Source: Gemmatimonadaceae bacterium
GTDB lineage: Bacteria > Gemmatimonadota > Gemmatimonadetes > Gemmatimonadales > Gemmatimonadaceae
Length of the DNA: 9,529 bases
Assembly: GCA_014378185.1 (NCBI GenBank)
Contig: JACMOE010000144.1
Span: 1 to 9,529 of the forward strand
Reading direction: 5' to 3'
How positions within the stretch are numbered: position 1 is the first letter of the stretch; each line of letters begins with the position of its first letter. Shown here piece by piece: positions 1 to 6,484 of the stretch. The notes under the pieces are model-generated. The model ran no database searches, was not told the DNA's origin, and saw only the letters and a list, made by a program, of their open reading frames with translations. The position numbers and the translations under genes are program-made.

Positions 1-165
1 ATTCAGATGGTGAGTTTGACGGAACATGGCAGGACTGTCATCACGGGTGCGCTGCCGGCCCACGTGGCGCGCATTGCAGCGGCGCTGACCGTCCTTTCCA
101 ACGATGAACAGCTGGTGCTCGGCAGGATCTGCAGGAAGCTCGGCATCGCGCTTGCCCCTGCATAG
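1..165 (+). CDS. MarR-family transcriptional regulator, C-terminal fragment (5' end outside window)
   Basis: An open frame runs from base 1 to a TAG at 163-165 and gives 54 residues. The segment LTEHGRTVITGALPAHVARI followed by a helix with LSNDEQLVLGRICRKLG matches the end of MarR-family proteins: the last part of the winged helix (LTxxGR) and the C-terminal dimerisation helix with the LSxxEQ..L..LxRKLG pattern. The recognition helix lies upstream of the window and cannot be seen. The gene runs in the same direction as the nitroreductase that begins 70 bp later, and a palindrome typical of MarR operators lies in that gap. I infer that it represses the downstream nitroreductase and hydrolase, in the manner of MhqR of Bacillus subtilis. 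The family call is fairly secure; the ligand is inference. Confidence 0.8.
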   Translation: MQMVSLTEHGRTVITGALPAHVARIAAALTVLSNDEQLVLGRICRKLGIALAPA

Positions 166-196
166 AGAATGGATAGGGCCGGAATGCCGGTTTCTG

Positions 197-214
197 TATT
201 TCGATATCGCAATA
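197..214. promoter_or_regulatory. Candidate MarR/MhqR-type operator palindrome
   Basis: TATTTCGATATCGCAATA is an 18-bp inverted repeat in which 8 of 9 base pairs match; only the fifth pair fails. It lies in the 70-bp gap between the MarR tail and the nitroreductase, ending 21 nt before the ATG, in an AT-rich patch that would also hold the -10 region. As I recall it, the MhqR operator consensus of B. subtilis has the form tATCTcgaAtTCgAGATa, and the present site fits that closely. A repressor bound here would block transcription of the nitroreductase. The symmetry is seen directly; the binding protein is inferred. Confidence 0.6.
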
Positions 215-223
215 TTCAATGAC

Positions 224-229
224 GGAGAG
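224..229 (+). promoter_or_regulatory. Shine-Dalgarno site of the nitroreductase
   Basis: GGAGAG lies 6 nt before the ATG at 236. It decides this start against the longer in-frame ORF from 104, whose first 44 residues would overlap the MarR reading frame and do not resemble a nitroreductase N-terminus. Confidence 0.75.
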
Positions 230-235
230 TATAGA

Positions 236-871
236 ATGCGTACAAACATTATCGACCCACCCACAACGCGCATAGACGCTGCCGCGATGGCCGCCGACCA
301 CCGGCGATCCATCCGCCAGTACGAGTCCACCCCCATTCCGCAGGCGGACCTGACGGAACTGCTTCGCCTTGCCGCGCGAGCACCCTCGGCTTTCAATGCC
401 CAGCCGTGGCGATTCGTCGTCGTCCAGGATCCCGCGCTCAAGGCAGCACTTTCCGCCGCGGCGTATGGCCAGCAGCAGATTCTTCGCGCCCCAGCCACGA
501 TCGTGCTCTACAGCGACATGGTCGACGCCCTCGACCGCATGCCGGACTCCATGCATCCCGACATGCCGCAGGACAAGCGCGATGCCGGGGTCGAAAGCTT
601 CCGCGCGACCTTCGCCAACCAGTCAGAGGCCGAGCGCGAAACATGGGGCCAGGCGCAGGCGAACATCGCACTCGGCTACCTGCTGCTGCTTGCCGAGTCG
701 AAAGGATACGCGACCTCCCCCATGCTCGGCTTCCAGCCCGAGAAGGTGAAGACGCTCCTCGGCCTTCCGGAGCACGTGCGCATTCCTGCCCTGGTTGCGA
801 TCGGATACCCTGCAGAAGAGGGCTTTCGTCCGCATCGTCTTCCGATCGAAACACTGATGGACTTTCGCTGA
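236..871 (+). CDS. Nitroreductase family protein (FMN-dependent NAD(P)H oxidoreductase, MhqN/NfnB-like)
   Basis: This 211-residue protein has the usual length for the nitroreductase fold. The N-terminal block DHRRSIRQY (residues 21-29) is the conserved R-R-S-x-R element that binds the FMN phosphate. LLRLAARAPSAFNAQPWRFVVV (about 42-63) is the signature A-P-S-x-x-N-x-Q-P-W-R motif, and a glycine-rich segment near residue 150 followed by AESKGYATSPMLGF contacts flavin in the family. Such enzymes are cytoplasmic homodimers that reduce nitroaromatics, quinones or similar electrophiles with NAD(P)H. The start is set by GGAGAG 6 nt upstream. The gene follows a MarR regulator and an operator-like palindrome and is followed 34 nt later by an MhqD-like hydrolase. 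That context argues for quinone or nitroaromatic detoxification as with MhqN of B. subtilis. The family is certain; the substrate is inferred. Confidence 0.92.
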   Translation: MRTNIIDPPTTRIDAAAMAADHRRSIRQYESTPIPQADLTELLRLAARAPSAFNAQPWRFVVVQDPALKAALSAAAYGQQQILRAPATIVLYSDMVDALDRMPDSMHPDMPQDKRDAGVESFRATFANQSEAERETWGQAQANIALGYLLLLAESKGYATSPMLGFQPEKVKTLLGLPEHVRIPALVAIGYPAEEGFRPHRLPIETLMDFR

Positions 872-905
872 TCAGAGTCGATTACCACGTCACCGAAGAA
901 TCACG

Positions 906-1535
906 ATGAGCGCACTGCACCTTCATGTACACCGATGGGATCCAGCCACGGCGCCCGACCAGCCGACCATCCTGTTGCTCCACGGTACTGGCGGCGACGA
1001 GAATGACTTGATGCCGTTTGGACGCATGCTCGCGCCGGGAGCCGCTCTTCTGGGGGTGCGCGGGAACGTGAGCGAGAACGGAGCCCGCCGGTTTTTCCGC
1101 CGGCTGGCGGAGGGCGTCTTCGATCTCGAGGACCTGCATCGACGCACCGGCGAACTGGGAGACTTTCTGGAATCCGCCGCCGCGGCGTATGATTTTTCCA
1201 CGTCGTCGTTGTTTGCGCTGGGTTACTCGAACGGCGCGAATGTCGCCGCGAGCCTTCTGCTGGAGCGTCCCGCCGCACTTGCGGGCGGGGCGCTCTTCCG
1301 CGCCATGGTGCCATTCGAACCCGCGACGACCCCTGCGCTGGCTGGAAAGAAGGTGTTGATCAGCGCCGGGCGCTTCGATGCGATGATCCCGCCAGCCGGG
1401 AGCGAACGATTGGCGGCCATCCTCCGGGAAGGGGGAGCCGATGTGGAACTCGTGTGGCAGCCCACCTCCCATGGCCTTACGCAGGGTGATGTGACGACCG
1501 GGCACCAGTTTTTCGCCGCCCTGACGCGCTCCTGA
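906..1535 (+). CDS. MhqD-like alpha/beta hydrolase (phospholipase/carboxylesterase family)
   Basis: This 209-residue serine hydrolase is complete. The oxyanion-hole strand reads LLLHGTGGDENDL (23-35). The nucleophile elbow is G-Y-S-N-G with Ser108, the acid is Asp158 in SAGRFDAMIPP, and the catalytic His189 sits in TSHGL. The segment VRGNVSENGARRFFRRLAEG (51-70), followed by VFDLEDL, is characteristic of the MhqD/YcbK-like branch of the carboxylesterase/phospholipase family rather than of general thioesterases. No signal peptide is visible, so it should be cytoplasmic. It starts 34 nt after the nitroreductase with only a weak GAAGAA element (895-900), so it is probably co-transcribed. In B. 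subtilis MhqD belongs to the MhqR regulon induced by hydroquinones and catechol; its exact reaction there is not established as far as I know. Fold and triad are clear; the physiological substrate is unknown. Confidence 0.9.
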   Translation: MSALHLHVHRWDPATAPDQPTILLLHGTGGDENDLMPFGRMLAPGAALLGVRGNVSENGARRFFRRLAEGVFDLEDLHRRTGELGDFLESAAAAYDFSTSSLFALGYSNGANVAASLLLERPAALAGGALFRAMVPFEPATTPALAGKKVLISAGRFDAMIPPAGSERLAAILREGGADVELVWQPTSHGLTQGDVTTGHQFFAALTRS

Positions 1536-1549
1536 GGTTGACAACCTCA
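1533..1549 (+). terminator. Perfect inverted repeat over the hydrolase stop codon (possible weak terminator)
   Basis: TGAGGTTGACAACCTCA is a perfect palindrome around a single centre base. In RNA it folds as a 7-bp stem with a GAC loop. Its first three bases are the stop codon of the hydrolase. A run TTTTAT follows 5 nt later (1555-1560), so it may terminate the upstream operon, although the T tract is short and not adjacent. The same sequence contains TTGACA (1538-1543), a consensus -35 box for tetR, so it could instead be part of the promoter or an operator. Confidence 0.4.
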
Positions 1550-1566
1550 TCCTGTTTTATAACTTA
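1538..1566 (+). promoter_or_regulatory. Possible tetR-operon promoter
   Basis: A consensus -35 box TTGACA (1538-1543) is followed by an AT-rich stretch TTTTATAACTTA (1555-1566), the only AT-rich part of the region. No perfect -10 sits at 17 bp; TATAAC (1558-1563) is at 14 bp and AACTTA at 17 bp. The operator-like palindrome 1564-1581 begins within or right after the -10 region, where a repressor would block initiation. The -35 is seen; the exact -10 is uncertain. Confidence 0.4.
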
Positions 1567-1581
1567 CTGACCAGTCATTAA
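1564..1581. promoter_or_regulatory. Candidate TetR operator palindrome
   Basis: TTACTGACCAGTCATTAA is an 18-bp inverted repeat with 7 of 9 pairs matching; the core TGAC-CA-GTCA is perfect. It ends 17 nt before the tetR start and overlaps the likely promoter. This is the expected place for autorepression of a TetR-led efflux operon, and TGACNNGTCA cores are common in TetR operators. Binding is inferred. Confidence 0.6.
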
Positions 1582-1598
1582 TAAGGGTTGTCTTCCCA

Positions 1599-2255
1599 AT
1601 GTCAGAAGTAGCAGCCGAACCACGCTGGCGTCGCCTTCCCGAGGAGCGCCCGAAGCAGATTCTCGACGCCGCCTTGTCGGTGTTCGCGGAGCGTGGGCTC
1701 GCCGCGGCCAGGCTGGATGACATCGCCAAGCTCGCCGGATTGTCAAAAGGCACCATCTACCTGTACTTCCCGAACAAGGAAGAGCTGTTTCGCGAGGTGG
1801 TCCGGACGTCCATCATCGCATATATCGCTCGCGCCGAGGAATTCTTCGAGAGCGAGCGCGATCCTGTGCAGTCGCTGCTCAAGTGGATGGACAGCTATTG
1901 GGCCTGGCTCCGCTCGCCGGTCTTTCCCGGCATTCACCGGCTCGTGGGCTCCGAACTCACGCACTTTCCCGATCTTTCCGCGTTCTACGCCACGGAAGTC
2001 ATCGAGCGGGCGCAACGCCTCGTGTGCGGCATGCTCGAACGGGGCATGGACGCGGGTGTCTTCCGGCGCATGGATGCGCTGGTGGCCGCCCGCATGCTCA
2101 GCGCGCTCTTCATCACGCACGCGCTCTGGTTTCACCAGCGGCAATGCTTCAAGTCCATCGAGAACCTTCCCGTCGATCTGATGCAATCGCAGATCCGCGA
2201 ATTCTTCTTCAATGCCATGCGTCCGGAAGCTGTGGACGTTCCCTCGCTCGCCTGA
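1599..2255 (+). CDS. TetR/AcrR-family transcriptional repressor of the efflux operon
   Basis: This 218-residue protein has a classic N-terminal TetR DNA-binding domain: helix 1 PKQILDAALSVFAERG (18-33), then LDDIAKLAGLSKGTIYLYF (39-57) containing the helix-turn-helix and the conserved G-T-I-Y-x-Y-F, followed by NKEELF (59-64). The remainder is the variable helical ligand-binding and dimerisation domain; HRLVGSELTHFPDL is typical of AcrR-like regulators next to RND or MFS pumps. AAGGG at 1583-1587 is a possible ribosome site, 11 nt from the ATG. The stop is followed after one base by the start of the outer-membrane factor, so regulator and pump form one transcript. With the palindrome at 1564-1581 just upstream, autoregulated repression relieved by a pump substrate is the likely mode. 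The ligand is unknown. Confidence 0.93.
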   Translation: MSEVAAEPRWRRLPEERPKQILDAALSVFAERGLAAARLDDIAKLAGLSKGTIYLYFPNKEELFREVVRTSIIAYIARAEEFFESERDPVQSLLKWMDSYWAWLRSPVFPGIHRLVGSELTHFPDLSAFYATEVIERAQRLVCGMLERGMDAGVFRRMDALVAARMLSALFITHALWFHQRQCFKSIENLPVDLMQSQIREFFFNAMRPEAVDVPSLA

Positions 2256-2256
2256 C

Positions 2257-3639
2257 ATGACCTGCCATTCATTCCATCGCCCGGTGTCCATCGGGCTCGT
2301 GCTCACGTTGATCGTTGCGCTCATGACCTTCGTGGTGCGGTCTGCCTCCGCGCAGCAGCCCGGTGCCGACAGCGTCGTTCGTCTCACCCTCGGACAGGCA
2401 GTGCGTCTCGCGTCGCGCCAGAACGCCGCGGTGGAGGAGGCGTACGCGCGGGTGGATGCGGCGAAGGCGCGCGTCACGCAGCGCCGCGCGGATCTGCTCC
2501 CGACTGTCACGGGAGACCTGCTCGAACGCGGTTCCACGACGAACAGCGCCACGTTCCCCATCGAGTTTCCGTCCACGCCCGGCCAGCCGGCGCTCTTCGA
2601 CCCGAGGGGTTCCATTCTCGGGCCGGTAAATGTCCTCGACGTGCGGGCCAGGGTGTCGCAGATGCTGTACGATCCCGCCGCGCGCACGCGGGTGCAGACC
2701 GCGCGCACCGGTGTGGCGGCCGCCAACGCGGACGCCGCCAGCGTCGCCGATCTTGCCGCTGGCGCTGCGGCGCATGCCTATCTCGCGGTACTTCGCGCCG
2801 ACGCGGTCTACACGGCGCGCATGGCCGATTCCACCCTCGCGTCGGAACTCCTCGGTATCGCGCAGGACCAACTCAAGGCTGGTACCGGCATTGTGCTCGA
2901 CGTGACGCGCGCGCGGTCGCAACTCACGGGAGCGCGCACACAGCTCATCGTGGCGCGCAACGAGCGCGATCGCACGCGGGTGGATCTCGCGCGCACCATG
3001 GGGCTTCCCCTGGTGCGCCTGGAACTCGGCGACGCACTTGCCACGCTGCCCGTCGCACCCGCTACCACCGAGGCGGCCGCACTCGACGCTGCGTCACGCA
3101 ACCGGAAGGACATCCAGGCGCTCGAACTGCAAGCGCAGGCGGCGCGGCAGCAGGCCGACGCAATACGTGCCGAGCGGCTGCCCAGTATCGGCGTGTTCGC
3201 CGACGAGGGAATCACTCAGCGCAACGGCCGCAGTTACCTGCCCACCCATGATTGGGGCATCCAGCTGTCGCTGCCCATCTTCGACGGATATCGGCGGGCG
3301 GGGCGCGTGGCCGAGCAGGTGTCCACGGCCCGTGATCTCGCCATTCGAGTGCGCGACCTGCATGCGCAGGTGGATGCCGATGTGCGCACCGCCACGCTCA
3401 ACCTTCGCTCGTCTGCCGAGGTGGTCGAGGCGGCGCGCGAGCGCCAGTCGCTGGCCGAGCAGGAAGTGGCGCAGGCCCGCGAGCGCTTCCAGGCGGGCGT
3501 GTCCGGCAACGCCGACGTCATCACTGCGTCGCTCACCCTGAACACCGCACGCACCCAGCTCGTGGACGCGCTTACCTCGTATCAGACCTCGCGCGTTGCA
3601 CTCGCGCGGGCGCAGGGTGCCATCGCACTGCTCGACTGA
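2257..3639 (+). CDS. TolC-like outer-membrane efflux protein
   Basis: This 460-residue outer-membrane factor is the exit duct of a tripartite pump. It begins with a Sec signal peptide: a hydrophobic core at about residues 10-27, then R-S-A-S-A with predicted cleavage after Ala32. Cys3 is not in a lipobox, so unlike many NodT/OprM-type channels it does not look lipidated. Two homologous OEP repeats follow. Both have long alanine-, arginine- and glutamine-rich amphipathic helices of the alpha-barrel (for example LTLGQAVRLASRQNAAVEEA near 43-62 and LEVQ-like helices near 290) and LPxxxxF/G-type strand segments (LLPTVTGDL, RLPSIGVFADEG). I chose ATG 2257, one base after the tetR stop, because the upstream ATG at 2212 lies inside tetR and would put a charged stretch ahead of the signal peptide. 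No clear Shine-Dalgarno is seen, so coupling to tetR translation is likely. Confidence 0.92.
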   Translation: MTCHSFHRPVSIGLVLTLIVALMTFVVRSASAQQPGADSVVRLTLGQAVRLASRQNAAVEEAYARVDAAKARVTQRRADLLPTVTGDLLERGSTTNSATFPIEFPSTPGQPALFDPRGSILGPVNVLDVRARVSQMLYDPAARTRVQTARTGVAAANADAASVADLAAGAAAHAYLAVLRADAVYTARMADSTLASELLGIAQDQLKAGTGIVLDVTRARSQLTGARTQLIVARNERDRTRVDLARTMGLPLVRLELGDALATLPVAPATTEAAALDAASRNRKDIQALELQAQAARQQADAIRAERLPSIGVFADEGITQRNGRSYLPTHDWGIQLSLPIFDGYRRAGRVAEQVSTARDLAIRVRDLHAQVDADVRTATLNLRSSAEVVEAARERQSLAEQEVAQARERFQAGVSGNADVITASLTLNTARTQLVDALTSYQTSRVALARAQGAIALLD

Positions 3640-3693
3640 CCGTCGCTCCTCCATCGTACGCACTTCGTTTCCTCCCGCACGCTCGATCCGACC

Positions 3694-4806
3694 ATGGCTA
3701 CCGCATCGCAACCGCAGGACAGCACTGTACGACCCTCGTTGACCACAGCGGCCGAGCCCGCGCCCGGCAACCGGGGCCGCATCGTCCTTGTGCTGGTGGC
3801 ACTGGCCGCCCTGCTCGGCATTGGCTGGGTCGTGAAGCAGTGGTCGTATGGACGGGTGCATGCGTCCACTGACAACGCACAGGTGGATGGGCACCTGGTG
3901 CCCGTGCTCGCGAAGGTGAGCGGCTACGTGACGGCGGTGAACGTGGCCGAGAACGATCACGTCCGCATGGACTCCACCCTCGTGCGCATCGACGAGCGCG
4001 AGTACGCGGTGAAGCTCGCACAATCCGACGCGGACCTCGGGGCGGCGCGTGCGGCGGCCGGTGGCCGTGGTGTCGAGGGCCAGGCGGAGGCGATGGTGCA
4101 GAATGCCACCGGGCAGCGTGCCGTGCTCGACGCGGGCATCACGGCGGCGCGCGCCAACGTCACGAAGGCGGAAGCTGACCTCGCACGCATGCGTGAACTG
4201 GTCGCGAAGCAGATCGTGTCCCGCCAGCAGCTCGATGCGGCGCAAGCCGCCGCCGATGCGGCACGTGCCCAACTCGCCGCGGCGCAACGGTCTGCCGGCG
4301 CGGCAGGGGCGGGCATCGTGAATGCGCAAGCGGGTGTACGACTCGCCGAAGCGCGGCTCGCAGGCGCGCAGGCCTCGCGCGATAATGCGCAACTGCAGCT
4401 CTCCTACACACGCGTGAAGGCCCCGGTCACCGGAATCATCTCGCGCAAGCAGGTGGAAGTAGGGCAGCTCGTGCAGGCCGGCCAGCCAATGCTCACCGTG
4501 GTATCGGACACCGGCGTGTGGGTGACCGCGAACTTCAAGGAAACGCAGCTCTCCGACCTCAAGGTCGGCCAGCTCGCGGAGCTCGATGTGGATGCGTACG
4601 GCGGCTGTCATGCCACGGGCGTGGTGGAGAGCATCAGTGCGGCGACGGGTGCCAAGTCCGCCCTGCTCCCGCCGGACAATGCCACCGGCAACTTCACCAA
4701 GGTGGTGCAACGGGTGCCGGCGCGCATCCGGATCACGGAAGGCTGCGGCAAGGATCATCCGCTGCGGCCCGGCATGTCGGTGTTCGCGCACGTGAGCACG
4801 AAGTAG
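3694..4806 (+). CDS. emrA: EmrA-like periplasmic adaptor (HlyD/membrane fusion protein family)
   Basis: The 370-residue protein bridges the MFS pump and the outer-membrane channel. A cytoplasmic tail of about 29 residues precedes one membrane anchor (30-47). STDNAQVDGHLVPVLAKVSGYV (58-79) is the first half of the lipoyl domain and is diagnostic of EmrA-type adaptors. A long alanine-rich alpha-hairpin (about 100-235) with the turn at ELVAKQIVSRQQLDAA comes next, then the second lipoyl half (YTRVKAPVTGIISRKQVEVG). The C-terminal beta domain carries SLLPPENATGNxxKVVQRxP-type sequence, seen here as SALLPPDNATGNFTKVVQRV, the hallmark of the EmrA group. Cys305 and Cys351 both lie in the periplasmic beta domain and could form a disulfide. 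No Shine-Dalgarno precedes the ATG; the 54-nt gap after the channel gene is pyrimidine-rich and has no alternative in-frame start. Confidence 0.94.
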   Translation: MATASQPQDSTVRPSLTTAAEPAPGNRGRIVLVLVALAALLGIGWVVKQWSYGRVHASTDNAQVDGHLVPVLAKVSGYVTAVNVAENDHVRMDSTLVRIDEREYAVKLAQSDADLGAARAAAGGRGVEGQAEAMVQNATGQRAVLDAGITAARANVTKAEADLARMRELVAKQIVSRQQLDAAQAAADAARAQLAAAQRSAGAAGAGIVNAQAGVRLAEARLAGAQASRDNAQLQLSYTRVKAPVTGIISRKQVEVGQLVQAGQPMLTVVSDTGVWVTANFKETQLSDLKVGQLAELDVDAYGGCHATGVVESISAATGAKSALLPPDNATGNFTKVVQRVPARIRITEGCGKDHPLRPGMSVFAHVSTK

Positions 4807-4819
4807 CGCCGCTCCGTAC

Positions 4820-6460
4820 ATGGATAGCCCAGTGGCCACCAGAACAACCGGGACCGGCGGCGCGCGCGATGGAGGGATCGACCGTTCCGGTCACCTCGTT
4901 GCCGCGACTGCCGTTGCCGAGGACAAGTACAGGTACAAGTACCTGATCGCCATTGCGGTGACGCTTGCCGCGGTGCTGGAACTGATCGATACCTCCATCG
5001 TGAACGTGGCCATCCCGCACATGATGGGGAACCTCGGCGCCACGCTCGACGAGATCTCGTGGGTGAGCACGGGCTATATCATCGCGAACGTGATCGTCAT
5101 CCCGATGTCCAGCTGGCTATCCGGATATTTCGGGCGAAAGCGCTACCTCACCGGCTCGATCATGTTGTTCGTGGCCGCCTCGTTCTTCTGCGGCGCGGCA
5201 ACCAGCCTGGGCGGCTTGATCTTCTGGCGCGTGATCCAGGGGCTCGGCGGCGGGGCGCTGCTCTCCACCGCGCAGGCAACGCTGTTCGAGGCGTTTCCGC
5301 CGAAGGAAGTGGGTGTGGGCCAGGCGATGTTCGGCGTCGGCGTGATGGTGGGCCCCACGATCGGACCCACGCTGGGCGGCTATATCGTGGACAACCTCAG
5401 CTGGCCCTGGATCTTCTACATCAACATCCCGCTGGGCATCTTCGCCGCGTTCATGGTCTACGCCTATGTGCACGACTCCGAGCACCAGCAGAAGTCGGAG
5501 ACCATCGATGGCAGCGGCATCCTCCTGCTCGCACTGTGCGTGGGATCCCTGCAGTGGATGCTCGAGCGCGGCGAGCGCATGGACTGGTTCGACTCGCGCT
5601 TCGTCACCATGCTCGGCGTGACATCAGTGGTGTCGTTCGTCCTCCTCATCGCGCGCGAGTTGACGATCAAGGAGCCGGTGATCGACCTTCGGGTGCTGAA
5701 GAACCGGCAGCTGGCGGCTGGCGTGGCGATTGGCGCCTTCCTGGGATTCGCGCTCTATGGCTCCGTGTTCGTGCTGCCGGTGTTCCTCCAGGGCCTGCAC
5801 GGCATGACGGCGAACCAGACGGGCATGATCATTCTTCCGGGTGCGCTGGCGTCCGCCTTCACCATGGCGTTGGTGGGCCGCAACTCGGCGCGCCTCGACG
5901 CACGCGTCACCGTGCCCATTGGCGCGACCCTGTTCCTGTATTCGATGTGGAGTCTTTCCCGGTTGACGTTCGACAGCGGGGCGCACGACCTGTTCTGGCC
6001 CCTGGTGTCACGCGGCGTCGGGCTCGGCTTGATCTTCGTGCCGCTCACCGGTGCCACGATGGCCGAGCTGAAGCCGGAACAGCTGGCGCAGGGCACGGGC
6101 ATGTTCAACCTCACGCGGCAGCTGGGCGGATCACTGGGCATCGCTATCAGCGCGACCCTCCTGTCGCGCTTCACGGCGCAATCGCGCGCGCTGCTCGCCG
6201 AGCATGTCGTGGTTGGCGCGCCCATTACAGTGGCGCGGCTGGATGGACTGACGCGCGCGCTGGTTGCCAAGGGCGCCGACGTATTCTCGGCCAGGCAGCA
6301 GGCGCTGGCCATCCTTGATCGGCAACTTCAGGGACAGGCCAGCGTGCTGGCGTTTTCCAGACTCTACTTGCTGAGCGGCCTGGCTCTCATGGCGTCGCTG
6401 CCGTTGCTGCTGCTGTTCAGGTCCGGCAAGTCTCGCGGTCATGGTCCGGCTGCGCACTGA
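4820..6460 (+). CDS. emrB: EmrB/QacA-type MFS drug:proton antiporter (DHA2, 14 TM)
   Basis: This 546-residue inner-membrane transporter has the length and hydrophobic pattern of the 14-helix DHA2 subfamily. Motif D1 with the membrane-embedded acid reads LELIDTSIVNVAIP (53-66, Asp57). Motif A GYFGRKR spans 102-108, motif B R-x-x-Q-G-x-G-G 137-144, and the antiporter motif C GVGVMVGPTIGPTLGG 172-187, followed by WPWIFYINIPLG as usual in EmrB. A hydrophilic cytoplasmic N-tail of about 40 residues, rich in Gly, Thr and Arg, precedes TM1 and is longer than in E. coli EmrB. The gene starts 13 nt after emrA without a recognisable Shine-Dalgarno; the next Met is residue 68, inside the transporter domain, so this start is the only plausible ATG. 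With the adaptor and channel it should export hydrophobic or uncoupler-like compounds directly to the medium at the expense of the proton gradient. The actual substrates cannot be read from the sequence. Confidence 0.95.
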   Translation: MDSPVATRTTGTGGARDGGIDRSGHLVAATAVAEDKYRYKYLIAIAVTLAAVLELIDTSIVNVAIPHMMGNLGATLDEISWVSTGYIIANVIVIPMSSWLSGYFGRKRYLTGSIMLFVAASFFCGAATSLGGLIFWRVIQGLGGGALLSTAQATLFEAFPPKEVGVGQAMFGVGVMVGPTIGPTLGGYIVDNLSWPWIFYINIPLGIFAAFMVYAYVHDSEHQQKSETIDGSGILLLALCVGSLQWMLERGERMDWFDSRFVTMLGVTSVVSFVLLIARELTIKEPVIDLRVLKNRQLAAGVAIGAFLGFALYGSVFVLPVFLQGLHGMTANQTGMIILPGALASAFTMALVGRNSARLDARVTVPIGATLFLYSMWSLSRLTFDSGAHDLFWPLVSRGVGLGLIFVPLTGATMAELKPEQLAQGTGMFNLTRQLGGSLGIAISATLLSRFTAQSRALLAEHVVVGAPITVARLDGLTRALVAKGADVFSARQQALAILDRQLQGQASVLAFSRLYLLSGLALMASLPLLLLFRSGKSRGHGPAAH

Positions 6461-6484
6461 CGACGGCCGGATGTCGCACCGCGG

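Noticed and set aside
166..196. CCGG-AATG-CCGG followed by TTTCT as a terminator of the MarR gene
   Set aside because: A 4-bp stem and a broken T run are too weak, and the MarR gene may well be co-transcribed with the genes downstream.
104..235. Upstream extension of the nitroreductase from ATG 104
   Set aside because: The extra 44 residues overlap the MarR frame and cross the operator-like palindrome, while ATG 236 has a good Shine-Dalgarno.
1743..2726. A 327-codon minus-strand frame across tetR and the channel gene
   Set aside because: It spans two unrelated well-supported genes and their junction, and its composition is that of an antisense shadow.
3637..3696. Possible read-through fusion of the channel and adaptor genes, which are in the same frame with a single stop between them
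   Set aside because: A fusion would join an outer-membrane channel to an inner-membrane-anchored adaptor. The spacer codes for nothing recognisable, and both proteins are complete as separate units.
3094..4839. A 581-codon open frame on the minus strand
   Set aside because: It lies wholly opposite the efflux channel and adaptor genes. Its translation is rich in His, Arg and Gly with no family features, as expected for the antisense of GC-rich coding DNA.
4930..4945. Inverted repeat CAGGTAC-AA-GTACCTG inside emrB
   Set aside because: It is created by the codons of the K-Y-R-Y-K-Y-L stretch before TM1. A regulatory role inside the coding region has no supporting context.
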